Shown here: positions 11,275 through 22,276 of the stretch, piece after piece | Layout: every line of letters begins with the position of its first letter | How positions within the stretch are numbered: the first letter of the stretch is position 1 | Assembly (NCBI RefSeq): GCF_000283155.1 | Contig: NW_004454179.1 | Span: 1,986,164-2,050,163, forward strand | Length of the DNA stretch: 64,000 nucleotides | Source: Ceratotherium simum simum | Taxonomy: Eukaryota > Chordata > Mammalia > Perissodactyla > Rhinocerotidae | Direction of reading: 5' to 3' | Translations under genes and position numbers: made by a program | The notes under the pieces: generated by a model | Seen by the model: the letters and a program-made list of their open reading frames with translations, nothing else | What the model was told of the DNA's origin: nothing | The model's database searches: none

Positions 11275-11560
11275 AAATAATAACAATAATAATAATGACT
11301 GACGCTTACCTAGTGCATAGTGTTCTAAGAGTCTAGCCACTCTTCTAAGACTTGCATTTAATCCTCACAAAAACCCTATGAGGAGGTCCTACTAGGCCCA
11401 TTTTATAGAATAGAAACTGAGGTACAGAAAGACCAAAGGACATGCCCAAGATCACACAGCTCCTAGGATCACACAGTTAATAAGCACTGGGCCAGGATTT
11501 GAACTCCAGCTGTCTGGGCTCCCAAGTCTCTGTGCTTAACTGCTTGACTATGAAGTAATC
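11275..11560 (-). repeat. MIR SINE, antisense, near full length
   Basis: 'gcttacctagtgcatagtgt', 'aatcctcacaaaaaccctat', 'gaaactgaggtacagaaaga', 'gcccaagatcacacagct' and 'ccaggatttgaactccagct' follow the antisense MIR consensus closely. The block 'gatcacacag' occurs twice (11452-11461 and 11468-11477), a small internal duplication. Confidence 0.9.
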
Positions 11561-12165
11561 GTTTTAAAAATAAATCCTTGGTAACAGCACAATCGCATTG
11601 CTGTTTTACGGGTTAAAAGCATTCATCTCTTAGCATGGAAACACTTGGCATTTCACCGTTTTTTAATATCCCAGGAGTCTCTAAAAATGGAAGAACCCTA
11701 GGATCTCTAAAAGACCTCGAGTCAGGCCAGCAACAGCCGGTCTTCTTCGTGAGGATTGCTCCTGCTCTAGAGAAAAGTCATCCAAGTTCTGGACGAGGAT
11801 GCTGGAGGCCCCATGACTGGGCCTTTCTCTATGCTGCAGATTCGCCCTTTATTTGGTTGGTCACGTCAGTTCTTCAACTCAAAGCTCTCAAATTAAGGAT
11901 CAAAGTGCTTCTCTGTACCTAATAACCGGCAATGCCAAAGCCCCCAAGGGCTCTGAGTCTGTCCCAGCCACTCCAATGGAGTGGCAGCATTGGGGGGCAG
12001 TGCCAGACGCTGAGCCAAGGTGCTGGGAGGCGTTGCCCAATGTGAGCTCTAATTGACCTACAAAATGAAAAGGTGGCTTTGAAGCTGGCAGTTGAATTGG
12101 GAAATCTATCAGAAATAGAGTCCCAAGTACACTGTGTACACTTAGTATTTGATATATGGACAGTA
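11561..12165. other. Unassigned sequence
   Basis: No repeat, RNA gene or protein similarity recognised. Confidence 0.35.
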
Positions 12166-12510
12166 GGATGTATTCACTCAAAAACCATCTACTAGCCCTC
12201 CCTGGGAAGGCACTGTGCTAGGCACTGTGGGAATGGAGATGAATGAGACACGAGAGCCCAGGACAGGGACAATGAACACACAAACAAATCACTCTATTAC
12301 AGTATGGCTGGTAAAGTGGACCGTGGTATGCACGAGTGCTATGAGAGCCCAGAAGAGGGGGCTTTTCATTCTGCAGAGGGGATTCGTGGAAGGCTCCATT
12401 AGAGGAGATGACATTTGCAGGCAGCCACTAAGGATGAGCGGGTGTTGACTTAGCCAAGCAGAGAGAGCTGAGTGAAGGACAAAGGGAGAAGCAAGGGCAG
12501 GGCGCCCAAA
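12166..12510 (-). repeat. LINE-2 3' end, antisense
   Basis: Starts with reversed L2 3' terminus ('tattcactcaaaaaccatct', 'ggcactgtgctaggcactgt') and runs through 'ggaggtgacatttg'-like sequence ('gaggagatgacatttgcagg') and 'ggatgagcgggtgttgactt'. Non-coding. Confidence 0.78.
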
Positions 12511-12554
12511 TGCCATCCAACCTATTATAATCTTTCCACCTTGGAGCAAACTTC

Positions 12555-12640
12555 CTGTTAGTTAGTTGATTTAATGAATATTTACTGAGCACCTACTATG
12601 TGACTCATAATGCTTGAAAAATTGGGGGTACTACCCGAAA
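12555..12640 (-). repeat. Second LINE-2 3' terminus fragment, antisense
   Basis: 'aatgaatatttactgagcac' and 'ctactatgtgactcataatg' are again the reversed L2 terminus. It is therefore a separate short copy just downstream of the previous one. Confidence 0.6.
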
Positions 12641-13497
12641 TTCTTAATAAATGTTCGAAAAAGACAAAGAACTAGATGTTTCTCAACTAACTCTTTCTGT
12701 TGCATGTTTATCCTCAGAAACTAAAGTCAGCAGGAGCCATAGGACAAGTGCAGAATTGCACACACACACAGACACACACACCCCTCCTTGAGGATGGGGA
12801 CTGTGGAGGGTTTTTAGGGCATTTCCATCTTTGAGCTTGATTCCCTTCCTATTCTGACTCCTTGGGCTATATCTGTTGGGTTGGCATCCTTTGCAGGGAC
12901 TGTTAGCAACAGGTCACACTCCCAGCAGGGCCTTGGGACTTGCCTGTCCACCCATCGGGGTGGCTGTGATCAGAGACAGATGCCTTCATGTACCAGCACA
13001 GTGAGGCTGTCATGCCATCTTCAGGGATGTTGAGTGCCAATTTGACTCTTTGTTCTCTATCCCTATATTGCCCTCAAATACTTTAGAAAAAAATCTGCTT
13101 CCAAGAGGAAGCCAACCATGCCCTATCCCCCACTAGAGTTTCCAGGCCTGGCCCAGGCTGGAGCTGCCAGAAAGAACTTTAAATGAAATTTAGAGTTTTA
13201 ACTAATACCTATGATCGGATACTTTTTTTACTGAAATGACGTTTTGTTTGTGACAAGTAACTGGAAAACCTTTAATTATCTACAGGTGACTAGAAAAGTC
13301 AAGGGACCTGCCCTAAATATACCCAATAGGCAGAAGGGAACTAGCTCCACAAAACAAGTCCAAGCAGTTGGGGAGGAAAAGAATTCAGTCAGTTTCCCCT
13401 CCCACTCTCCAAAGTTCTGCTCTTACAATGTAATGTTTGCCTAGTTTCCCCAGGAATTCTCAATGTTCTGCTAGCCCAGCAGGTTGAAAGATGTCAT
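12641..13497. other. Unassigned; short (CA)n at 12759-12781
   Basis: Apart from a 23-base CA microsatellite interrupted once by 'ga', nothing is recognised. Confidence 0.4.
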
Positions 13498-13722
13498 CGT
13501 CCAGTGGCTGGCTGGGGCCGAATCCCATTTCTACACTTACAGATTTGCATGGAATTAGGTGGAACGTTTATCCTCTGTGTGCCTCGATTCACTCATCAGT
13601 AAGATGTGGATAATCATAGGACCTACCTCATGGAGCTGTTATGAAGACTCAATAGCTGCAAAGAGCTTAGAACAGGGTCTGGCACATAGTAAGTGTTTGA
13701 TCAATGATAGCCAATATCATCA
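13498..13722 (+). repeat. MIR SINE
   Basis: 'gattcactcatcagtaagat', 'cctacctcatggagctgtta' and 'tctggcacatagtaagtgtt' match MIR in sense orientation. Confidence 0.88.
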
Positions 13723-13914
13723 TCCTAATCATCGGAGACCTGGAAATTAATCAAAGTTTTGCTCAGTAACCTCTAAAGAAAAAGAGAAAGAGGTTAAAAG
13801 CATTTGGAATCTTGCTGCACCCAGAACAAGGCTGATACCACTAGGTGTGAGTCCCATACAGCGCAGCAACATCCTCCATCCTCTTCTCCAGATTTCCGCC
13901 TCCAGGACCCAATT

Positions 13915-13985
13915 CAATGCCTGCTCATAGTCATTGCCAAGGAAGGCTTGTTGAGCAAATGAATGAAGGAGTGAATGAATGAATG
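13915..13985 (+). repeat. Possible LINE-2 3' terminus with TGAA repeats
   Basis: 'gcctgctcatagtcattgcc' then 'gttgagcaaatgaatgaagg' and repeated 'tgaa' units look like the L2 terminus. Flanking sequence 13723-13914 and 13986-14172 is unassigned. Confidence 0.4.
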
Positions 13986-14172
13986 CCTGCTCTGCCGATG
14001 CTCTAGCCATCTTGATCTGGTTGCTCTGGGGCCAGGTGAGTGGTAAGAATCTCCCATCTTTCCTTACCCTCAAGGGAGGAGCCTCCTGAATCTACCATGG
14101 CTCTTCAGAAACTCCTCCCAGCATGAGTCCCTCACTCCAACCTCTGATGGCTGAAAGGGGATTGCCCTAGGC

Positions 14173-14360
14173 AATGAATCTCAGCTTTAGCATGCATCAG
14201 AATCACCTGGAGTGCTTTTTAAAATATAGATTGCTGTATTTTAAACTGGCCCACCCCAGAATTTCTGGTTTAGTAGATCTGGGCCAAGAATTCGCATTTC
14301 TAACAATTTCCAGGTGATGCTGATGCTGCTGGTCCTGGGACCACACGTTAAGAAACATTG
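14173..14360 (+). mobile_element. MER20-like hAT MITE
   Basis: 'aatctcagctttagcatgca', 'tcagaatcacctggagtgct', 'ggtgatgctgatgctgctgg' and the right end 'cgttaagaaacattg' give the MER20 order with imperfect terminal inverted repeats. Same family and orientation as the copy at 2236-2693. Confidence 0.88.
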
Positions 14361-14379
14361 TTCTAAACCAGGGATTTGA

Positions 14380-14872
14380 TTGCATCACCCACTGCTTAAA
14401 AGTCGCAGGCAGTTCCCTTAAAAAGTCCACAAACTAAAGCTACTAAATAAAGTCCACACCCCTTAGTCTTGGGCCCTTCCAACTGAGCCCCACTCCAACC
14501 TCCTGGCCTTATTTCCTGCCGTTCCCCTTCCTTCTCTAGCCACACTGAGCTACTCTATTTTGTCAACACTCCAGTGGCCCTGCTTTTGCACTGTTCCTTC
14601 TGCCTGGAGTCCTACTCATCCTTGAAGACCAATTCAAGCGTCAGCCTCTGCCTCACTTTCTCTGAGTCCCTCCAGGCATACTGCGTGGTCACAGCACACT
14701 ATACAGGGCCCCACTGTCGCCCTTGTGCATTGTCTTTTAGGTATCTTTTATGTTACTGGGCTGTCATTGCACTTCCAGTCCTGACCACGTTTTATTCCTA
14801 TTTGATGCTCAAAGCCCAGCACAACGTTTGCCAAAAGGAGCAGTTTAGTACACATATGATGAATAAGTGAAT
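14380..14872 (+). repeat. LINE-2 3' region
   Basis: 'agccacactgagctactcta', 'tgttccttctgcctggagtc', 'ctactcatccttgaagacca' and 'attcaagcgtcagcctctgc' follow the L2 3' end reading order (..gttccctctgcctggaatg..ctcatccttcaagaccc..). It contains a 98-codon open frame at 14574-14870 that is derived from the repeat and is not a gene. Confidence 0.75.
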
Positions 14873-14929
14873 TCCAGACCGCAACTGTCCCAGTTAATAT
14901 CTGTAGCCTACTCCACAGATGTTTACTAT

Positions 14930-14969
14930 ATTAATCAGCTATTGCTGTAATAATGCTGCATAACATGCA

Positions 14970-15008
<39 letters not shown>

Positions 15009-15345
15009 TCCAATAACAACTATTTATTTTTCTCACTCAGCTACTGCAGCTCTGCTTCAGACCGCAATTTGGCTGGGCTGGGCTGCAGGCTGCAGGTTGG
15101 GTTCAGGTTTGCTCTACGTGTTTCCTCATTCTAGGACCAGAAACTATGTAGGACATGTTCATCTCCTAGTGGATCACAGGAGCACAAGAGGTCAAGGCAA
15201 GTCAGGCAAGGACATCTATAGACTCTGCTTGTATCACATCTGCTACCATTCCATTGGCCAAAGCAAGTCATATGGCCAAAAACAACAGCAACAGAGTGGA
15301 GGATATACTCCATCTTCCAGAGTGTCAATAAAATCACTAATTAGA
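14930..15345 (-). mobile_element. Possible antisense MaLR-like LTR with internal (CA)n
   Basis: 'attgctgtaataatgctgca' then 'caactatttatttttctcac' resembles the reversed 3' end of a MaLR-type LTR (tgttttaagccac..taatttgttacagcag). Further on, 'ccattggccaaagcaagtca' and 'tatggccaaaaacaacagc' fit old LTR repeats. A CA run (14974-15005, 32 bases) expanded inside it. Confidence 0.4.
14974..15005. repeat. (CA)n microsatellite
   Basis: Sixteen uninterrupted CA dinucleotides, likely polymorphic in length. Confidence 0.97.
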
Positions 15346-16862
15346 GTATATGGAGGTATAATTCTATAACAGGAGCCAGTTGGGAACTGGGAAGGAAAAA
15401 TGGGGGATAATAATCCAACTTAACCAAATATACTTTTTCCCATCCTGGGGGCCTCAATCATCTTTGTTTATTCTGTTCAGATGACACCATAGAATCCCAG
15501 ACACCCAGTGAGTCTCTGTTGCAAACGCTGAACATTGGCTGGGCTTTCTCTCGACCTCAACTTCTGCATCAGCAAAATGGACAGAGCCAAGCAAAGGCCC
15601 AGAAAACCTTGGTGATATTTGGCCTTTTGATAAGAAATAGAAAAGTTGCATCCCGGATATTTCCATTACCTTTCTTAAGAAAATGATTACCACTGGTTAT
15701 ACTAGCTTTTTTCTTTTTTAATTTGTTTATACTGCACCATGTTTAAGATGTGGCTAATTATTTTGAAATCTCTCTTGAACTTCAGCCACACCTGCGTTGT
15801 TCAAGTACTTAAAAAGTCATCTAAAAGAATAGATTATCCAAAATAATGTGCTATGTTGTGGTTTAAGGATGATTCTAGGTGGTCTGATGGGTTACAGACT
15901 GTGGTATAGTCAGGGCCACCTGGAAAGATGGCAGACAGAACTAAGAAATCAAAGGTCTCAGACAAACGCATGTCCTTCCTCCCAGAGCCAGGCAGCAAAA
16001 ACTCTCCCAGTGTGGTACTATATACTATAGTGCTTGTGCCCTCTGAAAATAAGGCTATGTTTTCTTGCAGAAAGCTGGAGATTTAACGTGGGACAGAGGA
16101 CACTGTGACCCACTCGCTGCTGATAAGTCAGGACAGACTTACTGACTTCCCAGGGTGGTACCTGGAGCCCGTGAACTTATTCTTGCCTCACTGCTTCATC
16201 CTTGAACTTTTGTCTACCATGGGCCTGAGCTGGAACCTCCAGAAGGGCTGGACTCAGCCATTGCATTTTTTAAATTATCATTTTCAAAGTCATTATATTC
16301 ATTAGTGGAAACTCTCATTGTTAAAGAAATACCACTCTGGCCTGTTGTGTTGAAAACACAATTTCCATTCTTTTACAAAATGTTACAGGCCATGAAATTT
16401 CTCTTTATCAGTCCGATCCTTCTATTCATGGTATTTTCCTTGAGCTAGGCCTCACTCACTATGATTTTACCTAATACTTAATTCAAAGACTGACAAGCAG
16501 CCCTGCCTAGACCAGCAGAAAGGGACCAGTGGAAAGGGGCCCTGAAGACGGTTCCTATGCAGATGGAGGAAAAAGCAGTAAGCTCCCACTCCACCCTCTA
16601 CACACCCACACTCCTGTTTGATTGCTGAGAATTATATCACACTATAATGTGTGTCTTCTCCAGGGCAGGACAATGACCTCTAAAAGTTTGCTGTGTCCCT
16701 TCTCTGTGAGCTTTTCAGAGACATGTAGCAGCACGTAGCACACCGCCAGTCAGTGAACCTCTCCTCTCCCCACTACACAGCCTCCCACCTGCTTTTGGAA
16801 ACCAGCCAAGAAATCACCTGGTATCCATAGATTGCCAAAGAACAGAAGGTAGATTTCATGTC
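15346..16862. other. Unassigned sequence
   Basis: No repeat family or coding similarity recognised. The last bases are the left target-site duplication of the next ERE. Confidence 0.35.
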
Positions 16863-16876
16863 AAAACAGACAACAC

Positions 16877-17114
16877 GTGGGGCCAGCCCAGTGGCACAGT
16901 GGTTAAGTTCACGTGCTTCAGCAGTCCAGGGTTCATGGGCCCAGATCCCAGGTGCAGACCTACACCACTTGTCAGTAGCCATGCTGTGACGGCATCCCAC
17001 ATACAAAAAATTGAGGAAGATGGGCTCAGGGCCACTCTTCCTCAAGCAAAAAGAGAAAGATTGGCAACAGGTGTTAGCTCAGGGCCAATCTTCCTCACCA
17101 AAAAAAAACACAAA
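16877..17114 (+). mobile_element. ERE-type SINE, two tail units
   Basis: The head 'ggggccagcccagtggcaca' precedes a degenerate B box and two tail units ('gatgggctcagggccactc' and 'caggtgttagctcagggcca'). A 14-bp exact duplication, aaaacagacaacac, lies at 16863-16876 and 17115-17128. Confidence 0.94.
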
Positions 17115-17239
17115 AAAACAGACAACACATGATGTAGTCCAAAGATCCCAGGAGTTAGGAGAAGGGAGTTCTGGCCATACCACTGACTGTATGCTGACCC
17201 TGGGCAGGCCCCTTCACCTTGCTGCACCTCAATCCCTTT

Positions 17240-17475
17240 TCTGATCTCCTTAAAGTAAGCTTCCCCCGTTCCTCTCTATTTCAGCTCTTTGTTTGACTCT
17301 TTCACAATTTAACATAATTTGTAATTATTTTATCTTTTTAATTGTTCTTAGTCTGTGCTCTCCACTAGAACGTTAAGCTCCCTTTGGCCATCTGAACCCC
17401 CATTGTATACCCAGCACCTGGTACATTGTCAGCACTCAATAAATATTCATTTAATTAATGAATGAATAAATGATA
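17240..17475 (+). repeat. LINE-2 3' terminus
   Basis: 'ccactagaacgttaagctcc', 'tatacccagcacctggtaca' and 'gcactcaataaatattcatt' with trailing 'aatgaatgaa' are the last bases of L2 in sense orientation. Confidence 0.9.
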
Positions 17476-17543
17476 TAAAATGACCTAGTTTTAATATTCT
17501 ATGACTTTTCATCTAGTCAAAGCAAAAACAAAAGTAAATAACA

Positions 17544-17871
17544 GGGCTGGCCCCGCGGCTTAGCGGTTAAGTGCACGCGCTCCGCTACTGGCGGCCCGGG
17601 TTCGGATCCCGGGCGCACACTGACGCACCGCTTCTCCAGCCATGCTGAGGCCGTGTCCCACATACAGCAACTGGAAGGATGTGCAACTATGACATACAAC
17701 TATCTACTGGGGCTTTGGGGAGAAAAAATAAAAGGAGGAGGATTGGCAATAATGTTAGCTCAGAGCCGGTCTTCCTCAGCAAAAAGAGGAGGATTAGCAT
17801 GGATGTTAGCTCAGGGCTAATCTTCCTCACAAAAAATAAATAAATAAATAAAAAGTTTAAAAAAAAAAAAA
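17544..17871 (+). mobile_element. Composite ERE SINE (cagcaact module plus two tail units)
   Basis: Well preserved A box (ggcttagcggttaag, about 17560) and B box (gggttcggatccc). It has the 'acagcaactggaaggatgtg' and 'ctactggggctttggggaga' module, then a short A-rich spacer, then two tail units of the type found in the other ERE class. A single 13-bp duplication, aaagtaaataaca, flanks the whole (17531-17543 and 17872-17884), so it moved as one piece. Confidence 0.93.
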
Positions 17872-18026
17872 AAAGTAAATAACAATTACATGAAAGAAGG
17901 ATTAGCTCCCTTCTGTAGTTCCCAGGGAAGAAATGGGGAGACAGAAGATTAAGTAAAAATCCGCTGTTCATCAGCCACTGCTTCTCATAACATTTTGTTT
18001 AGCATCATAGAGGACAATTTATTGTT

Positions 18027-18258
18027 GTTGTTTTTTTTTTTTTATAATGAAACCTAAGGACACTCATTCTTTTTTTTTTCCCCCCAAAGCCCCAGTAGAT
18101 AGTTGTATGTGGTAGTTGCACATCCTTCTAGTTGCTGTATGTGGGACGCGGCCTCAGCATGGCCGGAGAAGCAGTGCGTTGGTGCGCACCCAGGATCCGA
18201 ACCTGGGCCACCAGCAGCGGAGCACGCGCACTTAACCGCTAAGCCACCGGGCAGCCCT
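18027..18258 (-). mobile_element. ERE SINE, antisense, with candidate 3' transduction
   Basis: The SINE body occupies about 18080-18258 on the minus strand (on the plus strand its module reads 'ccccagtagatagttgtatg'). Its A-tail (poly-T at 18070-18079) is followed on that strand by ~26 bases of non-SINE sequence (18044-18069) and a second A-run (18031-18043). The exact 13-bp duplication acaatttattgtt (18014-18026 and 18259-18271) encloses all of it, so the extra piece came in with the SINE. Confidence 0.88.
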
Positions 18259-18271
18259 ACAATTTATTGTT

Positions 18272-19929
18272 TTATATATTTCTGTTTTTAAAATACCTTG
18301 GGTAATTGTTGTGAGCACAGAAACTGGAAAGTCTTATCATTCCGATACTTTCTTGTCTTTCTAGCATCTCTCACCTGATCTGATAAATCATTTTAATTAA
18401 CATTTATGTACATAATCTAGCTTACTAAGCAAGTCTAGACTAGTTTCTCCACTTCCATTATGCATTTTTTCATCAGAGTTTTTGCATTATTTCTGCCCAG
18501 TCTATCAACCCCAGAGAACTTAAGATCAAATGAAACCTAAAAATGTAAAAATAACTAAAACAGCCCTACAGACTGGAGTAGTTTAATATTTCTTGTGTTA
18601 ACAGAAACCATCTGGGCAAAACAATTATACTTGACTGCCGTGAGCCGCTGTTTTTCAATATAATATCTAATTACGATGGTTGGTCCATGGTCCTGGTCTC
18701 CATGCTCACACCACTCCACAGTTACTCAACTTGCATCAAATTGGGCCATCCCAAGCTAATGGACGAATCACAGATAATTGCCACTTATCTTTTTTTCCCC
18801 CCTGACACTCCTATCTCTTCTTTTATTTGGTAACTTTGGCCAGAGTTTTTATCTGATCTTTGCTTATTTGCTTTCCAAATAGCTGAGATGATGTATCTGG
18901 TATTTGCTGTTTATAGTTGCTTCTCTTATAGGATTTTTCCGTTCTGCCTTACTTTACAGTTATTTATAAAATTTCTTGTCTCCTATATCTACAATAAATT
19001 ATCCATATGAGGGGACCATCTCTTCATCATCTTTATATCTCACAGAGTAGTCAGTATTATTGCTTGGTTGAATGAATAAGTGTGTCTTGTTTGTGACATG
19101 AGAAACTTGCTATACATTTGGAGCTCAATATATGTTATTAATAATAGATAACATTCTATCATCTCTTTTGGACTCTAACATCGGGAGGGAGAGTTTTTTG
19201 ACTCAGTGTACATTCAGGTGCCTAGGGCTTAATCTATACACATCACAAGTGTATGGCAGAATTATTAATTTCACACCGAGCCAAGTAATAAACTAAGGCT
19301 ACAAATAGAAAGCATCAGCACCTCCTACTGGGAGAGGCTAGGGCATGCAGGTGTTGACAGAAGAGTCTAGACTCCAAAAGGTAAGGGCATAACTCTCTCT
19401 TTGCTGTTTTGGGTGACTCTGTTCATGTATATGTTATAATACCTATAAGTCTGGGACACAGTGAATGAGCATCCACAGGGAAGCATACAGATGGTATAGG
19501 TCCTGGTTAAGCCTAGAAGAGCATTACCCAAGATAATCCATGAATGCACAGCCAGACTTGAGAGCTGAAAACATAGTCAAGAGAGTATTCTGCACTGGGA
19601 TTAGGAAGGATGGGAACATTCAGAGAACTAAAGATTTGAGACAAAGATATAATGGTGAAATGAGCAGCGAAGTTGGTGGACTTCAGAATCATAAGCTAAC
19701 AGAGAAAGGACTAAGATAAGGATTGATCAGGTAATTTTGAGAGAAAGTGAGATACAACCCAAGGCCTCACTCACTAAGAAGGTCATTATAATCAATGAAA
19801 CTTTTGTTTCCACACCCCATTTAGCACTTCGGAAGCCAAATTATTGTATCATTTACTCATTCACAAATGTCTAAGTAAAAGCCATTATTGAGTGATGTAT
19901 AGAACATGTGATTTTAAAAAGATATACAC
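18272..19929. other. Unassigned AT-rich sequence
   Basis: About 19000-19080 weakly resembles a LINE-2 3' end ('tctcacagagtagtcagtat', 'gttgaatgaataag'). Otherwise nothing recognised. Confidence 0.35.
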
Positions 19930-21080
19930 TATCCCTGGTTATTATAAAGATGTCAATTCTTCACCCAGTTGCAATCAAAATCCAATTGGCAATATTTTTT
20001 TCATTTTGGCCAAATAAATTTAAAGTTGACGTAAAAGAATAAACAGGCAAAATTAGCTTCAAAACTTTTAGAATAAAAATATTTAGAGAGGGTCTTGTTC
20101 TACTAGCCATAAAAATGTATTATAAAGTTGACATAATCAAATCAATGTGATCCTAGCACAGGAATTATCACAGATCAATTAAACAGAGTAAATAACCCAG
20201 AAATATACACCGATATCTAAAAAAAATTAATATAAAGCATCACAAACAACTGGGAAATAAATGAATTATTAAATACAAGGCTGTCAAAAAATTAACTATT
20301 TGGAAAAAAGTCAGCTTTGAGCCTCATCTCATGCACAGATAAATTCTATATGGATTACAAAGATAAATGTAGAAATCAAAGTAAGAAAATATAGGGCCAG
20401 CCCTGTGGCTTAGCGGTTAAGTGCGTGCACTCTGCTGCTGGCAGACCGGGTTCGGATCCCGGGCGCGCACCGACGCACCGCTTCTCCGGCCATGCTGAGA
20501 CCGCGTCCCACATACAGCAACTAGAAGGATGTGAAACTATGATGTACAACTACCTACTGGGGCTTTGGGGGAAAATAAATAAAAATTATAAGAAAAAAAA
20601 AAAGGTAAGAAAATATAGGCAAATTTTATCATATTGCTGGATGGGGAATGACTTTCTAAATATAAAAACAAGAGAAAAAACATAAACTAAAATACGGATA
20701 GATTGTTTACGTTGAATTTTTTAATTTCTATACTTCAAAATAACACCATTAACAAAATTAAATTACAAACTGGAAAAATATTTACAACAATATTCTTAAT
20801 ACGTAAAGAAAGAACTATAAATCGGTAAGGAAAAGTGCTAACAATGTAAATATTGAAGGACGTAATGCACAAAAAGTAGATATTTTACTGAGTAATAAAC
20901 ATGAGAAATATTTAACCTCATTAATAATGAAATACAAATCAAAGTAATAATGAAATATTTTTCAACTGTCATATTTTTTAAATAACATTCTATGCTGGGA
21001 CAATATTTCGTAAGAGAAATGCTCTCATATACTAGGGGTGAGAATGTAGAACCTTCCTGTTCAGAAATCTGGCATAAATA
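19930..21080 (+). mobile_element. Old L1 ORF2 fragment, interrupted by an ERE
   Basis: Signatures of a decayed L1 ORF2 in sense orientation appear in order: 'gttgacataatcaaatcaat', 'cagaaatatacaccgatatc', 'tcatctcatgcacagataaa', 'gaatgactttctaaatataa' and 'gaaatgctctcatatactag'. Many frame breaks, no usable reading frame. The ERE at 20394-20604 splits it. Confidence 0.78.
20394..20604 (+). mobile_element. ERE SINE, cagcaacta type
   Basis: It has a good A box 'ggcttagcggttaag', a B box 'gggttcggatccc', the module 'acagcaactagaaggatgtg' and a short A-rich tail. A 13-bp exact duplication, gtaagaaaatata, lies at 20381-20393 and 20605-20617. Confidence 0.96.
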
Positions 21081-21455
21081 GCAAGAGCCTTGAAGAAATT
21101 CACATCCGGTCTGGGAACACGTGCCTTTGACTTCTGGGTGACCCCGGCCTAGCTTCTGGAGCTGGTCCAGCAGCAGAGTGAGGATGTGGGGATGCCCTGA
21201 TAGCAGCAGCCCACAACCCCAAAATCCATAGCCTAGCCTCGATAGCTGGAAGTGGCCCTGACGCTTCAGAACCATGGGACTCTCTGGAGCATCTGGAGGG
21301 AGAATATGTAACCTGACACTCAGCCTAGGCCTGCTCTAGTGCATGCTTTTCTGAGTTTCTGAGAAGGTGATTATGTCCAAAATGGTAATTCCTTCCAAGA
21401 AAGAGGAAAATGTGTGAAGGTTGGGGGTGTAGGGTCTGAGTGGGGCTCTGACTAG
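21081..21455. other. Unassigned GC-richer sequence
   Basis: An open frame on minus (20838-21275) spans this and the adjacent L1; its first ~55 codons fall in the GC-rich part. No domain recognised, so it is not called as a gene. Confidence 0.35.
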
Positions 21456-21690
21456 GATATGTACCACAGTAGTGAAGAGTGTGGGCTGCCTCTGTTCAAT
21501 TTCTGGCACTGCCACTCACTAGCTGCGTGACCACTGGCAAATTACTTAACCACTTCTGTACCTCAGTTTTCTCACCTGTAAAATGGAGGATAATCGTGCC
21601 TACCTTAGAGTATTAAATACAAGAAGCCCTGTGACAGCATATAGGAAATGCTTGATAAATGTTCACTTAATTATTGTTATCATTGTTCCC
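21456..21690 (+). repeat. MIR SINE
   Basis: 'cactcactagctgcgtgacc', 'actggcaaattacttaacca', 'ctcagttttctcacctgtaa' and 'gcttgataaatgttcactta' are MIR in sense orientation, nearly complete. Confidence 0.93.
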
Positions 21691-21925
21691 TTTCTGCTTC
21701 TGGAGGTTGGGCAGAACATTCCTCATCAGGCAGTGAAATGTGTGGGTGCCAGGCAAAGGCCAAGAGCACTGTTGGGGCCACCACAAAACTTGTTTTCAAG
21801 GTGATTTCCTTTTCCCCCTCAAGTCCCTCAGAGATGCATCTTCTGGAGGCCTAGGGCCATGAAGATTTCCTAGTGCTGCAGGAATCCTGGTGAGCAACCT
21901 GGGCTCCAGGCCTTGGCTGAGGGCT

Positions 21926-22276
21926 TGTTATGGAGAAAATGTTTGTGTCCCCCCCCAAATTCCTATGTTGAACTTTTAACCCCCAATGTGATGGTATTAG
22001 AAGGTGGAGCCTTTGAAAGGTAATTACATCATGAGGGTAGAGCCCTCATGATGGGATTAGTGCCCTTATAAGAAGACATGGGAGAGTTTGCTCCCCCTCT
22101 GTTCTCCACCATGTGAGGATACAACAAGAAGACGGCCATCTGCAAGCCAGGAAGAGGGCCCTCACCAGACACCTTGATCTTGCACTTCCCAGCGTCCAGA
22201 ACTGTGAGAGATAAATGTTTGTCGTTTAAGCCACCCAATCTGTGGTATTTTTTTTATAGCAGCCCGAACTAAGACA
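21926..22276 (+). mobile_element. Solo LTR of MaLR type (MST-like)
   Basis: Starts tgttatgg and ends aagaca, with an exact 5-bp target-site duplication gggct at 21921-21925 and 22277-22281. The internal order 'ccccaatgtgatggtattag', 'gagggtagagccctcatgat', 'caccatgtgaggatacaaca' and 'tccagaactgtgagagataa' matches MST LTRs (non-autonomous relatives of ERVL). 351 bp; a solo LTR left by recombination. Confidence 0.95.

Noticed and set aside
17560..17625. A and B boxes as a functional tRNA gene
   Set aside because: They belong to a tRNA-derived SINE; the cloverleaf is not maintained and the sequence recurs in about 13 SINE copies.
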